Positions 40,901-55,900 of a DNA stretch of 64,000 bases are shown here, one piece after another. The number at the start of each line of letters is the position of its first letter. Position 1 is the stretch's first letter. The DNA lies in assembly GCA_040285745.1 (NCBI GenBank), contig JAUFOR010000004.1:124001-188000 (forward strand), given 5' to 3'. Under the pieces are notes generated by a model. It saw nothing but the letters and a program-made list of their open reading frames with translations, did no database searches and was not told where the DNA came from. The stretch comes from Barthelona sp. PCE. Lineage: Eukaryota > Metamonada: BaSk clade. A program made the translations under genes and the position numbers.

Positions 40901-43900
40901 GGTCACAAGATCTACTTCCAGGAATCCCACGAACCTGATCCGTCCAACGATCGTAAGCAGGCCTACACCACTGCAGTTATAACAACAATTGGTGTGTGGG
41001 AGAGTACGGGTAAGATTTACCTTAACTCTCACAACCTCGTTTTTGATTCAGACTTTACACAAACTTCTGGTGAGCTCCACTTTGATGGAACTATCACTAT
41101 GAACCCGGGTACAACATTTGCGTTCAACGGTGGTAATTTCTACGGTGGAACACTGAATGTTGCTGGAGATTTCCTCATTGGAAACAGTGCAGTAACTTAT
41201 TTCTACACTGGTATTATCAACCTATCAGGTTATGGTCTTTGGACTTATCAACACATTTACTTCTATGACAGCTTTGTGCTTCACATTGCAGCAAATGGTG
41301 TCTTTGAAGTTGATCCTCTTTCGTCTGGTTATGGTTGGTATCACAGTAGAACATCGAGTTCGATGAACTATGATGCTAAGATCATCAATGATGGTTTCTT
41401 TGTTGTCAACTGTAGTATACCTTCGTACTGTAACTACATGAGCATCAGACCCCTGTTTATCAATAACAACGGATCTCACTTTGCAGCTGGTAACACTCGA
41501 TTCTTATCGAGCACAGAGTGGTACGGAACAACAAACGTTTCTGGAAACGCCATTCTTTCATTACATGCAGAATCAACGTACAATCCAGTCACGCATGTGT
41601 TTGACGATACCATGATATGGTTGAATGAATCCACGTCTATTCTTAGTTGTGAGAGTGGTACAACCATTTTCAAGAATACAATCGATTACTACGGTGATCT
41701 TTCTGCTTTCGGTGGTGCTATTGATTTCGATCCGAGCGTTGATCTTGTATGGATGAACGCCGAGGCCAAACTTACCATTCAGGGTTCAACATCAAAGACA
41801 TACCTAACACAGCTACCCAACAACTTTATTTGGGAATATGTTGAGGTTAAAAGCGGTGAGCTCATCATTACTGAGGATCTTGCTATACGTCGTCTTGAGC
41901 AGAGCGCAGGCATAATTGTCATCAAATCCGATGTCACACTCAGTGTAATCGAAAAGTTTGATGTTTCAGGAGGTTATATTCGTGAAGATGGTGTTCTAAA
42001 CGTCAATACAACTGATTACTGTAACATTCGAGGTTCTTATTATATCCGCGATAATTCTGTACTGCAAATTAATTCCACTTGTAACATTATGACATCAGCA
42101 CGTGTCGACCTTCATGGTGAATATTCACGTTTTATCTTGACTGAGACTGGTATGCTAAACGAAACTATGACAGGTGTCAAATACTTTGACTGTGTGCGCG
42201 CTGCTGCTTCCACTAATGGTGGTTGTTACTTCTACGGTACATACTGGCGTAATGTGTCCAGTTCGAATTCAGGTATGCAGATGTTCGGTACAATCATGTA
42301 CTATGACACGTTTGAGCTTCATGATTACACGAATGCAACCTCATACCCATCATCCGAGTTCAAGTTCACTGACGGAACAGGTGAGATGCGCATCGACGGT
42401 ACCATCTTCATCTATGACGATGTTATCATTGACTTTGCAGGATCACCAGTTTATTTGTTAAGTAACGGTCACGTTAATGTGTACGGTACAATGAAGTCCA
42501 GTGGTACTGCTGTCAAAATCCATGGTACAGTTGAGTTCCATCCAGGATCCCTTCTGCATGTTACACAATACAGCTCCATCACTTCTCACACACATTTCAT
42601 GGATGCTGAATATCAGATAGTTGATGGTGTACGCACCAAGACCGAGGAAGCTGGACGTCTAGTTGGTATTGATAATGCACGTTTCAAGTTCGTTGGAGTA
42701 TCTTCTTACGTTGCTCACATTCACTTCCACAGCAACAATCTCACTCTTCACAACCTTGATTGTGGTCATAACGCTTATTTACACATTAAGTCTTCTATGG
42801 TTTTAACCGGAGACGTTAAATTAGACCGCTGTACGTTCAATTGGAACGATGGTGTAAGTTATGTTGAGCGTTTACATGGTGACGAGAAGGTTCCTACTCT
42901 TTGGATTCCAACTGGTACCAATGTCGAAGCTGTAAGCCATGTTTATTGGGGTTGGATCCGTGTTATGCATTATGGTAACACTCATTGGAACACAGGTGGA
43001 ACATTCCATCTTTATTACGGGGCTGTGTTTGAGAACCATGGTTTGCTAAACTTCACATCAAGTTTCTCAATGACTACTACCTCTGGTTCGTTTATCAACA
43101 GTGGTGATGGTAAACTACATGTTACAAAGTATGGTTCAGCCATCACAATGGATGTAACCACTCATTTCATTAACAATGGTTTGGTTGCCCTCGACTCCGA
43201 TAATTCTGGGTCTTGGATTCGCTTCCAATCGCGTATGAACTCGACTGGTGAATTCCGCTTCGAACAGGGTTATATTAGATTCTATGCTGATATTTTCTAC
43301 TTGCTTCCTGGTAACAAGTTTACAGGTTGTCCAAGTTTGATTGATTTTGAGTATGAAGTTTCACGCACATATTGGTTTGATGGTTTCTATCTTGACAGCA
43401 ACTGTCCATATGAAACAAACCTTCGTATTCACAGGAATCGTAATCAGATTTTCTTCCCCGAGTTCTACACAGACTTTTCTACTGATCCACCAACACGTAT
43501 TCCCAGTCAGGATATCGATAACTTATCCGGTAAACCTCATCATTTCCAACTTATTGGTACCACAAGTCCATATTGGGTTTCTGTGTATTTCGAAAACGTT
43601 AACTCTCAATGGAATGAGTTCTTCCTGGAGCACGGAGCTATACATTTAACCAATTCAAAAATGGTTGTTCATGAATATGCCGATCTTCGTCATTTCTCCA
43701 TCATGGGATATGGCTATGATTCAATATTTGACTTAATGAACGTTACTACTATTAGTCAAAATAATAACAAACACATGTATGGTAATTTAACAGTTCGTAA
43801 TTACGGTGATCTGTATCATGATGATGGTCATATCTATATGAGCTGTTTCTATGAATATGGTACCCGTTTCATAAACTATGGTTATTACAGAATCAATTCT

Positions 43901-46900
43901 GCTAACCATGGTTATTATCACTCAAATAGTCGTCGTGCAATGTATATTAACCGCGGTAAATTTGAGTATTATCGACAAAGTAATTACTATGTTGAATTTG
44001 ATTGGGCCTTCATTGAAGAGTCGAAGCATCATTGTATTCGTCCTGATGGTGATTGTGGATTTGTAATTAGCAGTTCTGCTACTGATATAAATAGCTACGG
44101 TCTCCGGTTCAGGTATGGACCTCTTCGCTTCAATGGTACTGTGTTCAACATCACTTCAAACGGTCGTGTTAGATTTGGTCAACATGAAGAACGTACTGTT
44201 TTCATTGATACAAAACTGAATTGTCAGAGTTCTGGTTTGATTGTGCTCGAATCTGCTGTTAATGACATCTATGATTCAGATTGGTCAGACGTATATAACG
44301 GTGGATATCCGTGCTACAGATTATGGACTGGTGTCACAAACGCATTCAACTCAAACATGGGTAACGGTACAGATGATATGCAACGTTACACAAGTTCTTG
44401 GATGACATTAATGATTCATGAAGGTTCAACTTTTGTACCTGCTTCGAATATGTTCTTACTTACAACATATGATAGATTTGGTGTAACCTCAACCAGTGGT
44501 CCTCGTGTTTATGAAACTCCAAGATTGGACATCAAGGATGGGTCAACTCTGTTTATTGGTAAGGATGTTACATTTGTTGTTCATGATCAATGTAATCTTT
44601 ACTATGGTCGTGTTGTTGGTGAAGGAACACTGGACTGTCGTGGAACAACCACAATTTTCAACAGCAATCATTTTTACTTCCTGACAAAGAAGGTGCTTCT
44701 TCAAAACACCGTTTATCAATCACATTATAATATGCTGGTCGGAAGGGATACCGAAATTACACTGTACAACAATTCTGTTTGGGAGTGGAGACCGGGTGCC
44801 AGTAGTCACTACACATTCAGTATGTCAGGTTCATGTGCCTCATACGGTTGTTCAGCTCGCTTCATAATTGAAGAAGGTTCATCCTTTGTTGCATCCAATT
44901 CATACTGTTTGCTCACAATGGCCGTTCCTCTGATCAACCATGGTACAGTCGATTGGACAGGGTACAGTTGTGACTTCTACATGAGTCCAGTATATGATTT
45001 ACTTGAGAGATCAACTGGTCTGTACACGTTTGGCACATCAAGCGTTTACTTTACAACTGGATACTGGGTATTTGGTCCCAATTCAACATATGCTATTGAT
45101 GGAGCTGAAACATTCTCCATTCAAGGCGATTCAGTTTTCCGTGTTGTTGATCACGAAGATTGGGTGTTCATTGGTGTTGTAAGACCTAAGAATACAGCAA
45201 GAATAGAGTTCGTCAACACAACAGTTACAGACCTCGGTTCCATCACTTCATTTGATCAGCAATCTGGTATGTACTGTTACGGTGATGTTATGTTTGATAC
45301 TTCATTTGACATTAATGGTGGATATCACCATGCTGTTGCTGGCCGATGTATCTTCCTGCAACCCATCATTATCATGCAGGCAACGTATTTCTATGGTCCT
45401 AGTGCTTTCATTTTCGAACAACAACTTCGAATTCAGGCACATACGTATTGGTACGATGCTCGTGTTGTGTTACATGATGGGCTTTTGCACTCTTCAGGTC
45501 AGATTTACGGTCAAAGTAGTAACCGTGATGAATCATATGCAGATCACTCAGTGTTCGAGTTCTTAGGTGAGGCTACATTTAGTTCAACAGCAACAAGCCC
45601 AGTCACATACTCAACAGGTTCTGGTCCTAATGAAAGTGGTTACTTTATCACCTTTATCATTCGTGAAGGTGTAACAGCTACTTGGAACAGAGGTGGAAAC
45701 TACTACGTTGAGATCATCAACTATGGTACCATCATTAACGACGCTACTTCAGATGTCACCTGTGCGTATGGTTTACGCTTGAAGAACTATGGTACTATTT
45801 TAGCTCAGTCTGCTAGTACATTCTACAAGAACTGCGAAATTACCAACTACAATTTGCTTTCTATCGATGGTAACATTGGTCATGTTCGCAACTTTGGTAC
45901 TATCAACTTCATTTCTGATTCTGTCACAGCCGACTGTGGTTACTTCTTAACTGAATCCACTTCAGTCATTTACATGTATATTGGAGCAACTTACACACGT
46001 CTAATCTCATCAGGTGTTGTACGCATGAAGGGTGATGTCCATATCTCTCTTGATCAAGATGATCCAATCATTGACGTGAACCTTTGGAACGGTCAAATCA
46101 AGGAGGATGTTGCAACATATCACATCTACAACCACACCACTGGTGAAGCTGTTGGTGAAAAGGCCGTGAATGGACGTTACATTGAGATGAAGAGTACAAC
46201 AAGTGTTATTGCTGTTGCTGTCAACCACTGTCCCAACGATTGTTCAGGCCATGGTTCATGCACAACCGCAACTGGTGTTTGTAACTGTGATTTTGGTTAT
46301 TTCAACGATGACTGTTCAGGTCTATGGTGTGGTGATTGCGGTGACGGTTTGTGTGTCCAAGGTTCTTGCCTTTGTAAGGGAGAATCTGAAGGTAACTGGT
46401 GTGAGAACACTTTGGCTAGTGGCACTGTTGAATACAGCGAGGCTATTGGTGAATGGTTCGGTAACCCATGGGTTTGGGTACCCAACCGCTATCCTCGTGA
46501 TATTGATTCGGTCGTCGTATCAGGCGGTCCTCTTCATGTGACACAATCAACTTTAATTGAAGAGCTTGATGTCAGCGGTTATTTGATCGTTGATGAAAAT
46601 GTCATCCTCACTGTCAACACTACAATCACTGTTACTGGAACACTTGAGGTCAACGGTCGTCTAATCTTAAACCAGGACGGTGTTTTGACAATGACATCTG
46701 GTAAGCTGTCTGGTACAGGAATCATTGATATTCGCGGTGTATCTGCTTTTAGCGATGGACCTGTTGAGTTCGATGGTGTACAAGTCAGATTGGGAACATC
46801 AACTGGCATTCACAACCTTGATGGTTCAATAGTTGGACTGTTCCACTTTATTAACCATGGTACAGTTACCTTCACTGGTAATAACACTGTGAACGATCAC

Positions 46901-49900
46901 GGTTCAACCCTTTATTACCGCGAGGATTACTCTGCCAGTAGTTTCACTTTTGCACTGATCAACTTCAATAACTTGTTCGTTCCTTCTGACAACACTAGCT
47001 TCCCAAGAGTCCGATCATTGAACGCTTCAAACATTCAGGTCTCTGAAGGGGCCGTGTTCAACGTATCCAGCGGTCATCTTGATGGTCTTTTAGAGATTGG
47101 TGGTACTCTGCTATTCAGCTCTGAGTTCCATCACGATGTTGATTCTGACCACTACCTCTGGCTTGGTAAGAAGTATGATCATTTCTATAATGCCCTTCTC
47201 ACTGGTGAAGTCACACATCATGGTTCCAAATATGGTACTATTGCTTGTGATCATATGCATGTTGAGACCAGGCAATCATTAAGTATCGACACAAACTTTG
47301 ATATCGGTGAGCAGTGCTGGTTTGAATTCACTGATATTTCACGTATTAACTTGAGAACTATCAAACACTCTGGTGTCAACGCAACATCTGTCTTCTGGTC
47401 AGGTGGTGATACATCCGTTGCAGCAACGGGTACTTACTATCCACCAACAGGTTCAGATTTCGACATCCAGTTCGGTTCAGTGTTGTTCATGATGCCCGTC
47501 ATTTTCGATAATGACATTGAGATCGGTGGTTGTGTTCAGGGTTTTGCTTCTATTACTTTCAAGGGTATAGTTGAATTCAAAGACTTTGGTTCTGAGGATG
47601 TTATTTGTGTCAACGTTGAGGTGATGCAAGGTGATGTGTATCATACAATCAAACCTAACAACACTCTTATCTTTAAGAACGTTGTCGACTTCAATGGTGG
47701 ACAGTATTACTTCCTAACACCCAACACTCAGATGTACTTCCACGGAACTGTGACAATCACCCCTTCATCAGATTCGTTCTTCGATTGTCCTTCAGATGAT
47801 TGCTGGTTCGAACTTATAGATAGTGCTCAAATCTTTATGAACACACCTACACCATCTGTTTCATTTGAACTCAACGGTTTCAATGGTGTGATTCACGATA
47901 AGATTATTTCTATTTCACAAGGTCAATTCTACATAGACGCTCTTTGGATCACTGAATGTACAATTAACATTGCTACAAACGGTATCTTTGGTGTTAACAA
48001 CCGTATTACATCAACTATTTACCATGATCTTTGGATCAGAGCATATAGCAAACGTATTGCTGATGCTTACGCTTCTATTGCTTACAGTACCCTCACTGGT
48101 TCAGGTAAGTTAAAGGTAAAGCAGGGTTATGGTGTTTTCACAAACGTTGACACATCTTCCTTTATTTCAACTCGCCTCCACGAAGTTGTACATGGTGAGC
48201 TGAACATCAATGGTACTGATTTCAGCGAGCAGAGCTTCCATGTTGATGATGATGGTACTCTATCATGTCGATGGGTGTCATGTGATGTTAAGGATGTTAG
48301 TGTTGCGAATGGTACTCTTTACTTCTTCGCTCAAAAGGATGATATGAGCTTCAACATTCGCGGAGACCTCACCATTGCAGGTCGTGGTGGATTCAGTGGT
48401 ATTCATGATACTACTTTCCAGACTCCCAAGCACTTTCATTACCGCATCAATGTTTACGGAACAGCTGATATTTCTGGAACAGACGTATTTGTTACCAATT
48501 ATCAACACGTTCATTTCCATGGCACTGTGAACATCCATGACGCTTATATTGTGATGGGTAATTCAGCTGCTAGAGCTTCACTGAAATTCTTCGGTGATCA
48601 GCTCAACATGGGTGTTGGAGGCACAGATGTATTTGTTGAATCTCCTATTAATGTTGACTATCACGGAAGTTGGGTTGTGAACAGTGATACAACCATCGAT
48701 GCTGGTGGTAACGTAACCATCGAATCGAGAGTGGTCTTTACTGATGTTGACTTGACGTTAGCTACAGATCCCGATACCATTTTTGTTATTAAGGGTCCTG
48801 GTCAGTTCTACAAGACACACATTACTCTTGGTGATGAAACGACGTTCAAGGTTATCAATCACTTCACTGATGATGATCACAGCGACTTCACGCAGTTTGA
48901 TGCGTTGACTGTCATTGAGGGCACTGGTCAGGGTAACTTCCATATTGGTGGATATCAGCCCATGTTTATGAACGCCACAGTTAACTTTGGCGGTATGATT
49001 CATATCGAACAAGATTTGGTTGGAAGCGAAGGTGCATATCCGTATCATGTTGTCTATATTGGAACTTCTTTCAAGATTAATGTTCAGAAGCCTTCCTTCA
49101 ACGTCAGTTATCATAGATTAAATATCGCTATTGGCCAATCTCTCGTCATCAACCAACTCCATATTGACGGTAATCCGTCCAAGCATGGTGTCAAGTGCGG
49201 TGGTCAGATTAGAATGGATGAGTTACACTGGAAAGGTGGTTATCTTACGTCCACTCATACTGATTTTGCTAATCGCAAATTCAGAGTTGTTGGAACAATC
49301 AACCCCTCAACGTTGACCAGAGGAAACTACGACATGTACCTTAGTGGTATGTTGTACATTGAATCTGGAGCTACAATGATTTGGAGCAGTGGTCGGGTTT
49401 ACGTATCACATGGAAGTTTCGGTAAGATTCACATTATGAATGGTGGTACTTTCGAGGAGCGCCCAACAGAGAATCTTGAGATGAAAAACAGTGGTGCGTA
49501 TGGTCACCTCGTCGTTGATGGTGTATATCGCCGTAAAGCAGGTTTTACTGGTACTACCACGTACAACGTTTTACTTGCTGGTTCTGGATTATTCGTTAAT
49601 GAAGACGGTACTGATGATATGATTTCATATTTAACAACAACGTTTACTGGTGTATTCCAGAATGATGGAAACTTCCTTTCGAAGAGTACCACTCATTTTT
49701 ACTGTACCATAAGTTCAGTTGAAGCGGATGCACGTTTCAACTTCTTCTCTACTTCCTCTAAACTATACTTCCACGGTCCGGTCGACTTTGGAGGTACGTT
49801 CAACGTCACAACAGGTTATGTCTACTTTGTTCAGCAAGACGACTCTGCCACTATTGGAACAATGCTTCTCCAGGCAGGTGAAGTCCACGCAACAGAGGAT

Positions 49901-52900
49901 AGCTATGGTCAAAAGGCGCTTGTCAAGTACAGCTACCTTGAGATGACTGGCGGAAACCTTCGCGGTATCGGTACGCACTTTGCAGACTCGTTCAATTGGT
50001 TTGGTGGTAATATCTTAGATGCTGGTTATCTGGTCATTGATACCGATGCGCAGTTCCTTCCGCTATCTGGCACGACTCTTTCTCTTTCACAGAGACAAAT
50101 CGTCAACAATGGTACCATCACAGTTTTCACTGAGATTCTGAAATGTCAGCAGCTTGGTTCAATTAAGAACCTTGAAGATGGTGTTGTCAAGTTTGAGCTG
50201 GGTCGCCCTAAGCGCATTCACCTGTCTCTTAATGTTTATAATTCTGATCCCGCCAACTCTTGTCACTTTATCAACTATGGTTTAATGAACTCAACTAACA
50301 GCACCCATTCAATTGATCTTCTCATCGAATGGAACCTGTATCAGTACAATGAGATGACACTCATCAACTCTACGAGATTCCATTTGGATCATGCTCTCGA
50401 GTCTGTTTTCGAGGGAACAACTCATATTGCTGATGGAGGTATCTTTACTTTCAGCTCAGTTGACGTTCAGATCAAGAAATTTGCAGAATTTGAGGGTCCT
50501 GGTAAGATCTCTATTGAAGATGGTGATTTCAGGCTTAACGGCAGAATTTCTTCAATAGATTTAGATGTCGTAGGCGGTATTCTGTGGTACGAGGAGTTCG
50601 GTGAGACACTTGGTGAAGCCAACGTTATAGGTGGTGCTATCAAGTGCGCAGACACCGGTTGTACCATTGGTAACATCCTACTTCAGGGTGGTTCACTTGT
50701 TGCAACCGAGCTAATGTATGTCTCAAATAACTTCACGTGGGTAAATGGTGATGTCAGCGGTGCTGGTAATCTCATCATTCAGAATTACGCGCTTGTTAAA
50801 TCATACGAACCAAAGGTTTTCTCTGAACGTACTATTCTTGTTGAGGCGGGTGCCACTATGGAATTTGTTGACGCAGAGGTAACTGGTGAGAATTTCGGTT
50901 CTATCATTGCTGATGGTGTTGTAGATATCAAGGGACGTTGTCGTCTCCTTTCTGGTGATCCTATTGAGGTCTCTATCACATTGAACGGTGTTTCAACCGT
51001 TTCTACTACAGACGTGAATCATATCCACGAGCTAAACTGGGATATCAACGTTGAAAACTCACTGACGCTCACTGGTACCGTTCACTTTGGTGGTCTCTTA
51101 TCACTTGGTAAGGGAGCGAGTGCATCAATCTCAGTCAACAACGCAGAGATGCGTATTAGTGGCAGTGGTGCACGTGTTCAAAAGTCAATCTCAGTCATTA
51201 ACGGTGGTACTTTCAGACAGCTGCGAGGAGATATTTTCGTCTACTCGACTGGTTCTCTTATATCAGATGCATCCTCACTTGTTCTTCTCAGAAACCAATA
51301 CGGTGTTGTCTGGCCTGAGCTCGTGATATTCGGAACTATGAACGTCCCCACATTGGAGATGAACGGTTTCAACATCATGAAGCTTGAGAAGGGTGCTGCT
51401 GTCACTCTCAATTCTGTGTCTATCACTCATGACGAGTCATCAATACAATTCCGCGACGATTTCACGATTCCATCGCTGTCTATGTATCGTGGTGTACTCA
51501 GCAACGAGGCCACCCAAACTATCACGAACTTTGAGTTCACTGGTGGTAGTATCACTGGCATTGGCCACACCATTGTTTCTACTCTGTTTATGTATACTGA
51601 GAATCCCAAGGTATTTTCAGTTGGTTCCTTAGTTGTTGACGATCATTTACTGTGGTTGGAAGGTGATTTTGACCTAAATAACTACTTCCGTTTGCTCATT
51701 GACAATTCAGCCGGTACAGGCGCATTCTTGAGCAGTGGATATACTATTAAGTCTTCTGATGATACCGGTATCTTCATGAACAACGGTGATTTGACCGTCA
51801 ACACAACTACGGTTGTTGAATCTAAGTTCATTAACGATGGAGTGCTCACTATCGATTCAGTTTACCTTAACACATATGGTGAGTCCACTTCATCCGGCAC
51901 AATCACATATGCTAACAGCGGTGGTCTACTTGTCCGTGATAACATCTTTACGATCGATGCTGGATCGACTGTTTCTGGATCTTCTGTTGTTCGTGCACTA
52001 GGTGGTACTCTAATTATTAATTGTGCCAACTACGCACAGACAGGAAATTTGCGTGGTGATGTTGACGGTACTCTTATCTTCAAGGATCAGACAACATTTA
52101 ACGCTGCTGCTTTGAGTGGTTTAACTATCACCGCCTTACAGGGTGGTTTTGTTGAGTTCAGAGATCTTACTGGAACTGTTCCTAATCTTGAAACTCGTGA
52201 CCTGTGGTCTGGTGTCGCTGTCTTTGGCGGTATCATTACCACTGACACGCTTCTTTCCAGCGCTGTAATTTACGGTAACGGTGAGCTCGTCACAAGCAAT
52301 GTTTGGACGATGTTTGCAGGAACGCAGTTGAACGATACAATAACTGTCCGTAACACTGGTACAGCAACAATTGATACAGTTGTTGATCCCGTCATCGCAT
52401 TGTGGGATGAAACCCACATCATCAATGATGGTACGTTCAACGTGAACAAGGGTGCAATTGTTGGTACAGGTGCAACTATCACTAACAACAACGACTTTAA
52501 CATTGTGGCAACAACCGATAGCCCAACTTTCTCTACATCTGTCAGCGGAACCCAGTTTATTAACACTGGTACCGTTACCAAGACTGGTGTGCAGTCTTCA
52601 ACTCTCGGTTTTGAGTTCATTGCTTCTAACACTGGTGCTGTCATTGTAACATCTGGTTTCTTGCACATTAGTTCACCTTACACCGCTTTTGCTACCTTCT
52701 CAAAGGGTACTTTCTTTGCGGATGATGGTGCTGTGCTTGAGTTTGACCAAATCTTCCTTGATGTTGATGCTCAAGTCACATCCCATGCTAACGGTATCAT
52801 ATCGTTTGCAACAACTGGTTCAAACCCCACATCAATCTACGCAAATTACAATGTTGATGGTATCACTCGTGTTGTCGAGGGTGAAGTTCGCTTTGTCTCA

Positions 52901-55900
52901 TCACGCGAGTATTCCAACTACACGGTTGCTGACGGACATTATTGGACGTCTGCAGGTGGTAATCTCGTGAAGATCGGTACTGATATTGAAGTTACTGGAG
53001 GTCAACTACACCTTGAGCACTGGTCACATACAATTGAATCACTCACGGGTATCGGTGGTGAAGTTCACTATTTCAATGACTTCCAAATCGGACAGGATTC
53101 TACATTCAATGGTCTCATCCTCGACGGTGAAGACCTCGGTACTGTCTCTTTCACAAGCAGTTCGACAAGCACTGTTAACGACTTGGAAATCAAAAACTCC
53201 GTTGTCGTTGTTGATTCATCTTCTAAGCTGATCATCGATGGTGTGTTCACCCTAACGAGTACCACAATGTACGTCGATGGTGAGCTTGAAATCCAAGATG
53301 GTACCATTACCATTGAGGGAACATCGAAGATAATCATTCGAACTGGTGGTCTGTTCAGCTCTGTTGATGCCTTTGCACAAACAATTGTTGATTCAACAGT
53401 CGAGCCCACACTGAATTATTTCAAGGTAGAGAACGGCGCTACGTTTGTAAGGAACTCTGCTAATATGGAGGACGTGCTAACGATTGATGCTCACTTCATC
53501 TGCGAAGGTGATATGACCCTGACCCGTGGTACAGTACTCACAACCGCTTCATTCATCAGTTCTGGTGACGTTGTCCTGCCTCTTGGTGGACGATTAGTTA
53601 TTAGAGGAACTGAATATAAGCAGATTGGCGGTTCCATGAGCGATGGCGGTTTCGTTCTTATTGAGAGTGGAACTGTTCTTTTCAATTGTGACATGGACAT
53701 TTCTGGAACTAACGCAACTATTCGTGTTGTTGATGGTGATGTCACTATTCGTCCTACTGGAACTACTTCCTCAGATGCTTTCATCTCAAGAGTCATGCTT
53801 TATGGTGGTACAACACATTTAGGTGAGACATTATTCATCACAAACCTCATGACTGAGGAGCGCTCCTATATTGATAATGGTCTGCCCATTCTCAAGACTG
53901 AGTATGATGCAACCATTGAAGTAACCATCTTCACTGTTAACGCAATCGAGTGTCGTTTCGACCCTGTTGTTGATTTCACAATCATTAACTCGATGGACCT
54001 TGTTGGAGAGGATAATCACGACTTTTATTCTGCTCACATCCAGATCGCTGCCACTGCTGTTTTCACCTGGACTTCCGGTCGATTTGGTATTACTTCTGAT
54101 GTTATTATTGACAACCTCAACGAGATCAACTTTGCTCCTGTTGTAGCTGCTGATAACGTCATCATTTCAGGAACTGAAGGTGGTGTTATCAACAACGACG
54201 ATACAATGTACCTCCGAGGTGCATCCTATTTGTCATTCCCTGTTGTCTTTAATATCAACAACAATCTCAACCTCATCAAGGAGTTCCTATCCGAGTACGT
54301 GTTTGACCCTGTTACGACCATCACATCAGCTGTTGGCACATCATCGGTCTTCAAGAAGGGTACTGTCGAGATCAAGGGACGTATGGTATGTCACGGCACA
54401 ATCGAGGGTGATTCGTCAACCGACGGTAACCTCTTGTTCACGGACGATTCAACGTTACTTTTCTCTTCCACCTTCACTTACGTTCCTGAGAAACTTGTCC
54501 TTAACTTTGGAGGTCTCAAAGCTGAGTTCGAAGGTCATATGGATATGACTTCATCTGCAAGTGATGATTCATTCGTTGTCTCTGCTGGTACCATGTACTG
54601 GAAGGGTACAACCTTCACATCAACCCGACCCATCCATCTGACTGGCGGTTCACTCATCATGACACACGCTGTCGCTCCATCTGTGTGGGTTGACGGTGGT
54701 TCACTCTTTTCAGATTGTACTACCTGTTCAATTGCTGAAGAGCTCCGTCTCACAAGTGGTATTGTACGTACACACGGTGAGATCCAAATTTCAAAGAAAA
54801 TGGTTCAATCTGGTGATTATGCTAGTGAAACCATCACACTTGAAGGATACGGAGCAATTAACCTCAAGACAGGTTCTACGTCATCCTCCACTGGCTCACA
54901 ACTTTTGCTCGATGATCTCACGATCAATATGGAGGGTACTGCTTCCTGGAGTGTAAGCGGTGGTCGCTCTGACGCTGTTGATGCATATACATCAACAGGT
55001 AAGGTTTTGGTTGGGTCATCTGCTAATCTTTTGTTCAACGCGGATATGCCCAACCAGTGGTTCGGTCTCAACGTTGATAACGAAGGTACTATTACAAGAA
55101 ATGCTGGTGACTCTGGAAAGTCTGAACTACGCGGTGAATTCATCAATAGAGCAAGTGGTTCTGTTAACGTAGTTGATGGTACACTCATGCTCAACGTTAT
55201 TGGTGAGAATTACGGTAGCTACTCTGCTGCTGCATCATCATCCCTTGCTTTCGATACACCAAGCTTCTCTTGGAATGACGGAACAGCTATGTCTGGTCTT
55301 GGTACAGTTGATATCACTAACGGACGTGTTTCTGCACGTTGTGTTCCTTCTGCTATCACACTGAAGAATCTTAAGGTTTCAGGTGGTGCACTAGACTTCC
55401 ACTGTTCAAGTTTCACATTCGAGGATATCACAATCACAGATGGTTCATTCTACCTTTCAAAGGAAGTATCTTGTGACAATCTGTTCCTGTATGGTGGATC
55501 CATCAAGAACATTGGTAAACTCACAGCCAGCACATCAACACTTATTGACGGTAATCTGCCCATTGAAATTGTGCAATCCACGGTCGATATTGCTGGTGCT
55601 GGTGAATGGAGAGACGGTAACGTATCAATGAGTGATCTCGCTCGTGTTATTGTCAGCTCTGCGCTTGATATTAACCATCATAAGGAAGCAGACGGTTATG
55701 TGAACAAACTGGAGCACGTTTCAGGCGTTGACTCCGAACTTGTCATCACTGGAACTGTCACACAAAACTCCAACGCAACCGATATTGACGTCAGCGTCGA
55801 CACATTCATTGAAAGTGGAGGTTCACTCGATATCACAAACTCTTCAGTTATTCTGAGAGGTGACTCTGAGATGGATGGCTCCTCTGATATTGGTATCGAC

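Noticed and set aside
46223-46402. EGF-like cluster as the start of a separate gene
   Set aside because: The frame continues unchanged on both sides with no stop, no spacer and no composition typical of intergenic DNA here.
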